NCBI RefSeq assembly: GCF_046035435.1
Contig: NZ_JBFNFH010000007.1
Reading direction: 5' to 3' (one strand)
DNA from: Helcococcus bovis
Lineage (GTDB): Bacteria > Bacillota > Clostridia > Tissierellales > Peptoniphilaceae
DNA: 64,000 nucleotides
The position numbers and the translations under genes were made by a program. The notes under the pieces are model-generated. The model had not been told where the DNA came from, made no database searches, and was given only the letters and a program-made list of their open reading frames with translations. Positions within the stretch are counted from its first letter, which is position 1. Each line of letters opens with the position of its first letter. Below are positions 49,191 through 58,330 of the stretch, one piece after another.

Positions 49191-50614
49191 TATAAACTCC
49201 TGTACAATGATATATATTCATCTCTTGATTTATCCCAATCAAAGTCAGAAATCATTGCATTTTTTATTAATTTTTTAAAATTTTTTTTATTATTATAATA
49301 TAAATCGACTGCTTCTTTAGTTTTAAATAATAACTCATGTGCATTTACATTGGCAAATGTAAATCCTGTACCATCTCCGGTAAATTTATTATATGGTAAA
49401 ACAGTATCTTTTAATCCACCTGTTTCTCTAACTATAGGTAATGATCCATATCTAAGAGCTATTAATTGAGAAATACCACATGGTTCAGATACAGAAGGCA
49501 TCATATATAAATCACTTGCAGCATATATCATATTAGCCTCATTAGTATCAAAATACATCCTTGCAGCTACTTTTTCTGGATATTTGTATTCAAAATATTT
49601 AAACATTTCTTCATACTCATATTCTCCAGTACCAAGAATAACAAATTGTATATCTTCTTGAATTAATTCTTCAAAAATATATCTTAAAATATCAATTCCC
49701 TTCATTTTAGTTAATCTTGTAACCATTGCAATTAATGGAACATCTTCTCTAACTGGTAATCCAAATCTTTTTTGTAAAAAAGTTTTATTTTGCACTTTAT
49801 TTTTTATTGTCTTAAAATCATAATTTTTATGAATTATTTTATCTGTTTCAGGATCCCATATATCAAAATCTAACCCATTAACTATACCGGATAATTTATA
49901 AGAATAGTGATTAATCACTCCTTGTAAACCTTCACCAAAAAAGTCATACTTTATTTCTTCAGCATATGTTTTGGATACAGTATTAAATTTTGTAGAATGA
50001 ACTATACCTGCTTTCATGAAATTTATACCAAAATCAAACTCTAAGTCATTATAACTTAAATATTTTCCTGGTAGACCAGTTGAAAAGAAAATACTCCTAT
50101 CAAACTGTCCTTGATATTTTATATTGTGTATAGTATATAAAGTTTTTATATCATTATAAAAACTATCCCCTTCTCTAAAATCATTTACATAAACTGGCAC
50201 AAGTCCTGTATGCCAATCATTTGCATGTATAACATCACATTTAAAATCTAAATATTTAGGTAAAATCACACTAGCTTTTGAGAAGAAAATAAATCTCTCA
50301 TAGTCATCATTTTCACCATAAATATTACTTCTCTTAAAATAATCTTCATTATCTAAAAAGTAAAAAGTAACATCATCATGTACTAATTCAAATACACCAC
50401 AATATTTGTGTTTCCATGAAAAGTCTACATAATAATATCCAATATATTTCATTTGTTTTCTATATTCTTCTTTAATTTTTGAATATAAAGGTAAAACAAC
50501 TCTAATATCATGTCCTTTTTTTCTTATAGCATTAGGTAATGAACCTGCAACATCTGCCAATCCTCCTGTTTTTATAAAAGGAGTAGATTCACTAGTTACA
50601 TATAATATTTTCAT
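49190..50614 (-). CDS. glgA: Glycogen synthase (ADP-glucose dependent)
   Basis: The protein has 474 residues of the GT5 family. KTGGLADVAGSLP binds ADP-glucose at the N-terminus, followed by HANDWHTGLVP, VTRLTKMKGID and the C-terminal EPCGISQLIALRYG motif. It elongates alpha-1,4 chains. Its stop overlaps the glgP start by one base, and it follows glgD immediately. Confidence 0.96.
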   Translation of the reverse strand: MKILYVTSESTPFIKTGGLADVAGSLPNAIRKKGHDIRVVLPLYSKIKEEYRKQMKYIGYYYVDFSWKHKYCGVFELVHDDVTFYFLDNEDYFKRSNIYGENDDYERFIFFSKASVILPKYLDFKCDVIHANDWHTGLVPVYVNDFREGDSFYNDIKTLYTIHNIKYQGQFDRSIFFSTGLPGKYLSYNDLEFDFGINFMKAGIVHSTKFNTVSKTYAEEIKYDFFGEGLQGVINHYSYKLSGIVNGLDFDIWDPETDKIIHKNYDFKTIKNKVQNKTFLQKRFGLPVREDVPLIAMVTRLTKMKGIDILRYIFEELIQEDIQFVILGTGEYEYEEMFKYFEYKYPEKVAARMYFDTNEANMIYAASDLYMMPSVSEPCGISQLIALRYGSLPIVRETGGLKDTVLPYNKFTGDGTGFTFANVNAHELLFKTKEAVDLYYNNKKNFKKLIKNAMISDFDWDKSRDEYISLYRSL

Positions 50615-51733
50615 TTATTTCTCCAATACTGTTTTTTTAGGTACTACATAAGGATTATTTTTTGTACCTTGCACAAAAACATTTTGTTTTATTACACTCA
50701 ATTTATCTACAATTGTATTTACAACTATAGCACCATCTTCAATTACAGCACCCTGGAATAAAATAGAATTTTTTACAATAGCGTTTTTTCCTACTTTTAC
50801 TCCTCTAAATAATACTGAATCTGAAATCTCTCCTTCTAAAATACAACCATTAGCAATAACAGAATTTGTAACTTTATTACCTTCCATATATAGAGTTGAA
50901 GGTTCATCCTTGTTTTTAGTTAATATTCCTGCACCCATTAAAAATAGATCAGTATATATTCCAGAATTTAATAAACTTAAATTTGCTTCATAAAATGTAT
51001 TTAAATCTCTTACGTATTCAACATGAGTTGTAATTTCAAATAATCCTATGTTTAAATGTTTCTTATTATTCATTATTGCTTGTGTTAATGTTGCAGCATT
51101 ATCTTTTTCATGAGCATCTATTACAACTCTCTTAAACACTGATTTTCTTATCAAAATATGATCCATAAATAAGTTAAATACATTTTCTGTACCTAAATTT
51201 ATGCCAATATTTTGTATTTTATTATTTTTATCAAGAATAACTTTTCTTGCATTTAGATATCTGCCTTCTATATCTTCTTGTTTTCTATATAAAAACATTA
51301 CATCAAATTCATTTTCAATAAAATAGTCATAAGCCGCACTTACATCTATTTTTGATATAACCATCGGGTTTGCAATATAAATATTTTCACACTTACTTTC
51401 CTCTACAAATGTAAGAGAATTCAAATATGATGTAATTCTCTTATTTCTACTTTCAAATTCATCTATTGATGGAGCGTTTATAACTAAACCATCTTCTCTT
51501 TTATCCATTTCCCAATGTTTACCATTACCAACATGATCTAATGTAGATCTTATATGTTTTCCACCATGAAGTAATACTTTAGTCACTCCATGTTCTGATA
51601 AATTAGATAATGTAATATCTATAACTCTATATCTAGCTCCAAAAGGAAGCATATAATCTGGTCTTGTATTTAATAATGGACCATAAGGTGTTGTCTCAAG
51701 TCCTGATTTTATTATTGCCATTAAATTTTTCAT
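50615..51733 (-). CDS. glgD: GlgD, regulatory subunit of ADP-glucose pyrophosphorylase
   Basis: The protein has about 372 residues. It is homologous to GlgC, but the nucleotide-binding GGxGxRL loop is replaced (IKSGLETTPYGPL). This is the hallmark of GlgD, which in Firmicutes forms a more active complex with GlgC. The C-terminal left-handed beta-helix repeats are intact (NSVIANGCILEGEIS). ATG 51733 is chosen because AGGAG lies six bases upstream; ATG 51739 would touch the ribosome site. It lies nine bases after glgC. Confidence 0.93.
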   Translation of the reverse strand: MKNLMAIIKSGLETTPYGPLLNTRPDYMLPFGARYRVIDITLSNLSEHGVTKVLLHGGKHIRSTLDHVGNGKHWEMDKREDGLVINAPSIDEFESRNKRITSYLNSLTFVEESKCENIYIANPMVISKIDVSAAYDYFIENEFDVMFLYRKQEDIEGRYLNARKVILDKNNKIQNIGINLGTENVFNLFMDHILIRKSVFKRVVIDAHEKDNAATLTQAIMNNKKHLNIGLFEITTHVEYVRDLNTFYEANLSLLNSGIYTDLFLMGAGILTKNKDEPSTLYMEGNKVTNSVIANGCILEGEISDSVLFRGVKVGKNAIVKNSILFQGAVIEDGAIVVNTIVDKLSVIKQNVFVQGTKNNPYVVPKKTVLEK

Positions 51734-51742
51734 ATGCATCTC

Positions 51743-52882
51743 CTATTCTTCAGAAATTCCATCTTCTGATACTAAATATACTTTGTCTGAGTTTAAGTCA
51801 CCTATTATAGTATCTGAAGGTATTTCTATATCATTATTTACTACAGTATTACATATTCTAGCACCGCTACGAACTTTTACACCAGGTAATAAAACTGAAT
51901 TACATACTTTAGCACCTTCTTCAATTGTAACTTGATCAAATAATACAGAATTCTTTACTATCCCTAAAACCTGACAAGCTTCATTTACCAATGTATTTTT
52001 AACTTGTGACTCTTTACCAATAAAATGAGGAGGTAAATTTTTAGATGTAGTATGAATTCTCCAAGAAGTGTCATATATATTAAGTTCATTATCCGACTTT
52101 ATCAAATCTAAATTTGCTTCCCAATAAGATCTTACTGTACCTACATCTTTCCAGTATCCACTAAATCTATATGCAGACATTTTTTTATTTTCACTTAATA
52201 AGCATGGTATAATATCTTTACCAAAATCATAAGTTGAGCCTTCTTTTTTATAGTCTTCAATTAGAGCTTTTCTCAAAACATCCCATGTAAATATATATAT
52301 TCCCATAGATGCTAAGTTACTTTTTGGCTTTTCAGGTTTTTCTTCAAATTCAATGATATTATCATTTTCGTCCGTATTCATAATACCAAATCTCGAAGCT
52401 TCCTCCCAATCAACCTCCATAACAGCGATAGTTACGTCTGATTCATTTTTTATATGATGTTCCAACATTTTATCATAATCCATCTTATATATGTGATCTC
52501 CTGATAAAATCAAAACATATTCAGGAGAAATATTGTCTAAATAGTCAATATTTTCATAAATCGCATTAGCTGTACCTTTATACCATCTTCCACCTTTTTC
52601 AGTATAATATGGAGAAAGTATTTTTAATCCACCTTTTAGTCTATCATAATCCCATGCTTGTCCTAACCCAATATGTTCATTTAAATAAAAATGTTTATAT
52701 TGTGTCAAGATTCCAATATTATCAATACCAGAATTTGCAGCATTAGAAATAGCAAAGTCAATTATTTTGTATTTTCCTCCAAATGGAACTGCAGGTTTTG
52801 CAGTATTTGAAGTAAGGGATTTTAGTCTACTTCCCTGTCCTCCAGCTAATAGCATAGCTACCATGTTATGTTTCTTGCTCAT
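51743..52882 (-). CDS. glgC: Glucose-1-phosphate adenylyltransferase (catalytic subunit)
   Basis: The protein has 379 residues with an intact LLAGGQGSRL loop, KPAVPFGGKY, LSGDHIYKMDY and EFEEKPEKP. The C-terminal beta-helix is present. It makes ADP-glucose and pyrophosphate from glucose-1-phosphate and ATP, the controlled step of glycogen synthesis. It is one base from glgB and paired with glgD. The product pyrophosphate is the substrate of the first gene of the operon. Confidence 0.96.
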   Translation of the reverse strand: MSKKHNMVAMLLAGGQGSRLKSLTSNTAKPAVPFGGKYKIIDFAISNAANSGIDNIGILTQYKHFYLNEHIGLGQAWDYDRLKGGLKILSPYYTEKGGRWYKGTANAIYENIDYLDNISPEYVLILSGDHIYKMDYDKMLEHHIKNESDVTIAVMEVDWEEASRFGIMNTDENDNIIEFEEKPEKPKSNLASMGIYIFTWDVLRKALIEDYKKEGSTYDFGKDIIPCLLSENKKMSAYRFSGYWKDVGTVRSYWEANLDLIKSDNELNIYDTSWRIHTTSKNLPPHFIGKESQVKNTLVNEACQVLGIVKNSVLFDQVTIEEGAKVCNSVLLPGVKVRSGARICNTVVNNDIEIPSDTIIGDLNSDKVYLVSEDGISEE

Positions 52883-52883
52883 T

Positions 52884-54797
52884 TTATCCTCCTATTTGTT
52901 TTTTACTTAATTTTACAAAAAGTGCTTGATAAGGTGGTAAATCGATATCTATTGAATATGGCTTACCATGTATTGAATAATCAATACTATACAATGGTGT
53001 ATTTCTTTGGATTTCTCCACCAAAATTTTTGTGTGCAGAGTTTAACACAATTTTATATATTCCCTTGTGATCAACTCCATATCTGTATTTGTGTCTATAA
53101 ATTGGTGAAAAATTAAAGAAGCATAATATTTTATTTTCATCTCTATCTATTCTTTCAAAAGCAATTATATTTTCATCAGAATTTTCAAATTCAATCCAAT
53201 TATATCCATCATATGAATCATCAATTTGATGAAGTGGTGTTTCTTTTTTATAAACTTCATTTAATTTTTTTACAAAATCTTGCAATTGTCTATGATTTTC
53301 ATAATTTAATACAGACCAAGACAATTCTTTATTTTCATTCCATTCTTCAAAAGTACCTATTTCATCACCCATGAACATTAATTTCTTACCTGGATGAGCA
53401 TATTGATAAGCATATAATGCTCTTAAAGCTCTAAATTTAGTATCATAATCTCCAGGCATCTTATTAATCATAGATTTTTTCAAATGAACTACTTCATCAT
53501 GTGAAAAAGGTAAAATATAATTTTCACTGAAGCAGTATGTAATTGAAAATGTCAATTTATCGTGATGATATTTTCTAAATGCAGGATCCTTTTCCATGTA
53601 ATATAAAGTATCATTCATCCATCCCATATTCCACTTAAAATCAAATCCTAAACCATCTGCATATACAGGCTTTGTAAGATTTGGAAATGCTGTTGATTCT
53701 TCAGCAATCATAACTGTATCAGAATGATATAAATGTACAACTGAGTTTAATTCTTTAACAAATTCTATTGCTTCAAGATTTTCATGTCCACCATATTCAT
53801 TAACAAGATTTTTTCCACCATAGTTTAGATAAAGCATAGCAGATACTGCATCTACTCTTAATCCATCAATATGAAAATATTTTAGTAAAAACAAAGCAGA
53901 GGAAATTAAGAAATTCTTTACTTGTTGTTTATAAAAATCAAAATAAAGAGTTCCCCAACCTTCTACAGATGATCTATATTCGTCATTTTTTTCAAATACT
54001 TCACTACCATCAAATTTACTCAATCCATGAGCATCCCTGGTAAAGTGAACTGGAACCCAGTCTAAAATTACAGAGATTCCCCTCTTATGAAATTCATCTA
54101 CCAATCTCATAAATCCTTTTGGATCCCCATATCTTGATGTTATTGAAAAATACCCAGTAACTTGATATCCCCATGAACCATCAAAAGGATATTCTGTAAG
54201 AGGCATTATTTCAACATGTGTAAATCCCATATTTTTTACATAATCAGGCAACACTTTACATAAATCATCATATGTATAGTAATTATTGTCAAAATGACGC
54301 ATCCATGAACCTAAATGTAATTCGTAAATTGACATTGGTTCATGAAATTTATCTCTTTTCATCCTATTTTTCATAAATTTTGAATCTGACCACTTAAATC
54401 CATTTATATCAAATACTTTACTTGCAGTATTTGGTCTAAATTCAGAATAAAATGCATAAGGATCAGATTTTTCAATTTCTCTAAAATCTTGAGAAATAAT
54501 TCTATATTTGTAATTATAGTATTCAAAAAAGTTTTCAATACATACATTCCAAATACCGGAATTATTAATATTTTTCATTGGAATATTTGTTCCATTCCAA
54601 AAATTAAAATCACCAATTAAAAATAATTCTCTAGCCATTGGTGCATAAACAGTAAAACTCGTGTAAGTTTTTCTGCCCTTTTTATACTTATGTGCTCCTA
54701 AAAACTCATAAGATTCGTAGTTTTTCCCTTCATTAAATAAATAAACAGATTCATCTAAATCAGTTCTATAATATAAATTTTCATATAATTCAGTCAT
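52884..54797 (-). CDS. glgB: 1,4-alpha-glucan branching enzyme
   Basis: The protein has 637 residues of GH13_9, with an N-terminal CBM48 module (VYAPMARELFLIGDFNFW) and the catalytic barrel. Active-site segments are DGLRVDAVSAM, AEESTAFP and FSHDEVVH, all intact. It introduces alpha-1,6 branches. It lies six bases after ppaC and directly before glgC. Confidence 0.96.
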   Translation of the reverse strand: MTELYENLYYRTDLDESVYLFNEGKNYESYEFLGAHKYKKGRKTYTSFTVYAPMARELFLIGDFNFWNGTNIPMKNINNSGIWNVCIENFFEYYNYKYRIISQDFREIEKSDPYAFYSEFRPNTASKVFDINGFKWSDSKFMKNRMKRDKFHEPMSIYELHLGSWMRHFDNNYYTYDDLCKVLPDYVKNMGFTHVEIMPLTEYPFDGSWGYQVTGYFSITSRYGDPKGFMRLVDEFHKRGISVILDWVPVHFTRDAHGLSKFDGSEVFEKNDEYRSSVEGWGTLYFDFYKQQVKNFLISSALFLLKYFHIDGLRVDAVSAMLYLNYGGKNLVNEYGGHENLEAIEFVKELNSVVHLYHSDTVMIAEESTAFPNLTKPVYADGLGFDFKWNMGWMNDTLYYMEKDPAFRKYHHDKLTFSITYCFSENYILPFSHDEVVHLKKSMINKMPGDYDTKFRALRALYAYQYAHPGKKLMFMGDEIGTFEEWNENKELSWSVLNYENHRQLQDFVKKLNEVYKKETPLHQIDDSYDGYNWIEFENSDENIIAFERIDRDENKILCFFNFSPIYRHKYRYGVDHKGIYKIVLNSAHKNFGGEIQRNTPLYSIDYSIHGKPYSIDIDLPPYQALFVKLSKKQIGG

Positions 54798-54803
54798 TTT
54801 CTT

Positions 54804-56456
54804 TTAACCTTCCTTTAAAGCATTTGCGATAGCTTTTGTGACTGAAGGTATAAATTGTTTCTTTCTTGATAAAAGTCCTTTTACCATGTATCCATTTTCA
54901 TCAAAATCAACTCCAAATTCATTTGATACGGAATCATTAAATCCACCAACAGTAAATACTAATGATTGTTCATTAAATATATCTGTTATAAATAATGCGA
55001 AGAAATTTAATCTTTCTTTTTCTTTAATTTCTTCCATTTCAGATCTAATATCTTTTATAAATTTATTAACTGATGGTAAATCAGTTGTAAACGCTTGAGA
55101 AACTCTTGCTTGTTGTCCTTGAATTTCAAATTTCTTGGAATCAGTCATTAAAATGTCATTGGCACTTTGACCTTCTAATGATGTACCAGCTGCAAACATT
55201 TCGGATGCATATTGTTCTAAATCAATTTCTGCAATTTCTGCTAATTCATACAAAATTTTCTTATCAGTTTCTGTTGTAGTAGGTGATCTAAATAGTAATG
55301 TATCAGAAGTTATAGCTGAAGCCATTAAACCAGCAATTTCCTTAGAAGGCTTGATCCCATTTTCTTTATACATCATAGCTAATATTGTACAAGTACATCC
55401 TACCGGCATATTTCTAAAATAAACAGGTGAACTTGTTGTAATATTTGCTACTCTGTGATGATCAATAATTTCCAATATTTCTACATTTTCTCTATCATCA
55501 ATTGATTGATTACTTTCATTATGATCAACTAAAATCAACTTTTTCTTTTTATCATAAAGTAAATTATTTCTATTTAATTCCCCTACAACATGCATTTGTT
55601 CATCAACTACAGGGAAATTTCTAAATCTAGTATTTTTAACTTTCTTACTTACATCTTCCAAATATTCTTCAGGAGAAAAAGAAAGTAAATTATCCTTTGA
55701 CATTACATAAGATACTGGAATTGCTTGAGGTATTAATCTTGCAACCATAAATGAATTGTATCTTGTTTGCAATACAATTACATTATTTTCTATAGCTTTT
55801 TCCAATACATCTTTTTGCATTCTATGACCAGATGTTACAATTATAATACCAGCTTTTCTCTCAATAGCTTCTAATTGTGACAAACGTCTATTACCTACAA
55901 TTAGGATATCTCCCTCATGCACGTGTCCTTCTTCATCAACTTCAGATGCATACACTAACATTCTTCCATTATATTTATTTGGATTTTTCGGCATATGAAT
56001 AATATCTCCCGCAATAGTTTCAACTATATTTTCAACTTTAGTATTTGCTCTCCATAGTATTTCATCATCCCATACATCCATATATGATTTTGTCAAGTTT
56101 GAAAGAGTTACAATACCTTTTAATATTTCATTATCATCAACCACTGGCAAAAATGATATATTTCTTGGTTGCAAATGATTTGCAGCCTGATAAATAGAAA
56201 TATCCTCTTTTACTGTTAATGGCTTACTCAACCCTAAATCTCCAATAGTTTGTTTTAAGTTTTTAACTAAAAGTGGAGCTTTTTGTCCCCATCTTTCAAC
56301 AACCCACTTAGACTCTAAATTTAACTCACCAAGTCTAATAGGAATGTATTCATTTTCTTTATCAATCTGATTTTTTAAATCGGCATAAACAAGCACAGAT
56401 GCGATAGAATCAGTATCTGGATTCTTATGCCCAGTTATATAAATTTTTTCCTTCAT
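54804..56456 (-). CDS. ppaC: Manganese-dependent inorganic pyrophosphatase with CBS and DRTGG domains
   Basis: The protein has 550 residues of the family II DHH/DHHA2 type: GHKNPDTDSIAS at the N-terminus and DHHRVAN later. An inserted CBS-DRTGG-CBS regulatory block lies at roughly 70-300 (LSKPLTVKEDISIYQAANHLQ; GHRMQKDVLEKAIENNVIV). Such CBS-pyrophosphatases are controlled by adenine nucleotides. Leading the glycogen operon, it would remove the pyrophosphate made by GlgC/GlgD and could link glycogen synthesis to energy state. Confidence 0.92.
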   Translation of the reverse strand: MKEKIYITGHKNPDTDSIASVLVYADLKNQIDKENEYIPIRLGELNLESKWVVERWGQKAPLLVKNLKQTIGDLGLSKPLTVKEDISIYQAANHLQPRNISFLPVVDDNEILKGIVTLSNLTKSYMDVWDDEILWRANTKVENIVETIAGDIIHMPKNPNKYNGRMLVYASEVDEEGHVHEGDILIVGNRRLSQLEAIERKAGIIIVTSGHRMQKDVLEKAIENNVIVLQTRYNSFMVARLIPQAIPVSYVMSKDNLLSFSPEEYLEDVSKKVKNTRFRNFPVVDEQMHVVGELNRNNLLYDKKKKLILVDHNESNQSIDDRENVEILEIIDHHRVANITTSSPVYFRNMPVGCTCTILAMMYKENGIKPSKEIAGLMASAITSDTLLFRSPTTTETDKKILYELAEIAEIDLEQYASEMFAAGTSLEGQSANDILMTDSKKFEIQGQQARVSQAFTTDLPSVNKFIKDIRSEMEEIKEKERLNFFALFITDIFNEQSLVFTVGGFNDSVSNEFGVDFDENGYMVKGLLSRKKQFIPSVTKAIANALKEG

Positions 56457-56476
56457 AAACTACTCCTTATATCTAA

Positions 56477-56505
56477 ATTTTATCATAAATGACAATGCTT
56501 AACAA
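56477..56505 (-). promoter_or_regulatory. Promoter of the glycogen operon
   Basis: On the - strand, -35 TTGTTA (56505-56500) and -10 TAAAAT (56482-56477) are 17 bases apart, with TGA before the -10. It is about 20 bases before the ppaC start and is the only clear promoter for the eight genes down to pgm. Confidence 0.6.
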
Positions 56506-56556
56506 TTCATTTTATTTGAGACAAGTAAATGTAATTTATATTGATTAAAGGAGGAA

Positions 56557-56595
56557 TTTGGAACAGTTTTTTTAATTTTTATTTTCTGTTCCAAT
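56557..56595. repeat. GGAACAG-type palindromic repeat, copy C
   Basis: TTGGAACAG (56558-56566) and CTGTTCCAA (56586-56594) flank a T/A-rich centre almost identical to that of copy B at 40073-40112. It lies upstream of the glycogen-operon promoter, in the gap before the DUF4091 terminator. Confidence 0.6.
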
Positions 56596-56643
56596 GCATA
56601 ACTAATTTTACTTGAAATCACAAAAATAAATTCAAATAAATAA

Positions 56644-56697
56644 AAAACTCAAAACTACTATCTGCAGATTAATATACATCAGATAGTTTTGAGTTTT
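56644..56697 (-). terminator. Terminator after the DUF4091 gene
   Basis: AAAACTCAAAA and CTATCTG pair with TTTTGAGTTTT and CAGATAG, with one three-base bulge. On the - strand the hairpin is followed by TTTATTT. It starts 19 bases after the stop codon. Confidence 0.7.
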
Positions 56698-56715
56698 ATA
56701 AATTTAATACAAAAA

Positions 56716-58329
56716 TCAAAACATTAATTTTATCATATTTATATCATTTAACAATATTTCTATCTCAACATTTGAAAGGTATTTACTACCTGGTAAAAAT
56801 TTTGTTTTTACACGTGTTGCTATTTGATCTAAAAGATCTTTATTTCTTTCTTGAATTCTTTTTATTTTATACGCATCATAAATTCCTTCTTTGATTTTAA
56901 GATATCTTAATGAAATATTTGTTTTTCTATTTTTAGAATTTGAAGGGTATACTAAGAAACAATCTCCAGGTTCAAAGCTTGAATGTGTAGAATCTAAAAG
57001 TGGATCTTGTGTCCATGCATCATAGGCCCATCTTAAAAATCCATCAGAGAGAGATGCAGATACAACTGTATAATAAGTTTCAGCATTTTCGCTTAATGCG
57101 AAATTTCCTGGTCTGTGACCTACACATGAATACAAATAAGTATCAAAACCTTTATCTCTTCTAGATTCAACAAAATTATGATATCTTTTCCTATCTTTTT
57201 CAAATTCAATCATTGAAACACTTACTTCTTGAACATTTTCAAGATATTTTGCATTTTCAGCATAATTATCAATTGCAGCGGAAATTTTAATGTTCTTGCC
57301 TTTTGAATTTTTTATTGAATATAATATTTCAAAAATTTCTTTAGAAAATCCACGTTCATCTATTCCAATATATGCAATATCAAACCAATTTTTAGATTCT
57401 AAATGTGCATAAAAATCTGTTAAAAATATTTTCCATATATCAAAATATCTTTCGCTATCAAGGTTATATTTTTCAAAAACTAATTTTTCATTTTCATAAT
57501 AGGTAAATGATTCATGCCATGGTGCCATACCATAAATGATAATTTTTTCTTTACCTAAATCTAATCTATGACAAAACTCTACCCATTTATCAAAATCAGA
57601 GTAATCAAATATGAAATTATCTTTATCTTTATACCACTTAATCATTGATGGATACTTAATTTCATTTTTACTATAAGTTTGTCCACCCCACGCATCTTCA
57701 CATAAAGTAGCTGTTACTGCTCTTCCACCCAGATCATAATATAGTTTCATATGATTTTCTAAAATTTCAAAGTGCTCATTAGAAAAAGGTTCAACTTCGT
57801 AATATTCAGCTACAGAATATGGATATTGCCACAATTCTAAATGAAAACTATATTTTTCAAAATCTACATCTCTGTGTGAAACTTTAACTAAAACTTTTTT
57901 ACTTATATATTCACTTAAATCAGAATTATATAATTTTACCTTAAATATAAAATCAGAATTTGTTTTATAAGGAATTTTCACTTCAGCATAAAAAGATTGA
58001 AAATTTCCTGATTTAATTCTAGCCTTATTATCTTCTACTAAAATATCAGAAGTCTCTACCCTATCTTTTGTAATATCAAGCGATATTGGAGGAGTTAAAT
58101 TTCCATCGTATGCTAAATTTTTTTGAACTCTATATAACTTGTACTCTAAATTATCATCAAAACTTAAATTCACATCATATATATCTTCTTTTTCAGAATA
58201 AACTAAAAAATGTAATATAAGTATGTCATTCTTCCAACTTTTATAAGTCAAAATTTCATCAATTTCTTCAAATTCATCAACAGTTATATTATCATATTTT
58301 AAATTTGAATCTACTATCTTAAATTTCAT
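56716..58329 (-). CDS. DUF4091 / GH123-like putative glycoside hydrolase
   Basis: The protein has 537 residues with no signal peptide. The N-terminal ~170 residues look like a beta-sandwich. A barrel follows with LWQYPYSVAEYY, the adjacent acidic pair in YIGIDERGF (the expected Asp-Glu of GH123-type enzymes), and the DUF4091 signature FLRWAYDAWTQDPLLDS ... FEPGDCFLVYP. GH123 enzymes release N-acetylgalactosamine from glycoconjugates, but substrate and activity here are unproven. One base separates it from the ABC permease gene, so it is co-transcribed. Confidence 0.78.
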   Translation of the reverse strand: MKFKIVDSNLKYDNITVDEFEEIDEILTYKSWKNDILILHFLVYSEKEDIYDVNLSFDDNLEYKLYRVQKNLAYDGNLTPPISLDITKDRVETSDILVEDNKARIKSGNFQSFYAEVKIPYKTNSDFIFKVKLYNSDLSEYISKKVLVKVSHRDVDFEKYSFHLELWQYPYSVAEYYEVEPFSNEHFEILENHMKLYYDLGGRAVTATLCEDAWGGQTYSKNEIKYPSMIKWYKDKDNFIFDYSDFDKWVEFCHRLDLGKEKIIIYGMAPWHESFTYYENEKLVFEKYNLDSERYFDIWKIFLTDFYAHLESKNWFDIAYIGIDERGFSKEIFEILYSIKNSKGKNIKISAAIDNYAENAKYLENVQEVSVSMIEFEKDRKRYHNFVESRRDKGFDTYLYSCVGHRPGNFALSENAETYYTVVSASLSDGFLRWAYDAWTQDPLLDSTHSSFEPGDCFLVYPSNSKNRKTNISLRYLKIKEGIYDAYKIKRIQERNKDLLDQIATRVKTKFLPGSKYLSNVEIEILLNDINMIKLMF

Positions 58330-58330
58330 A

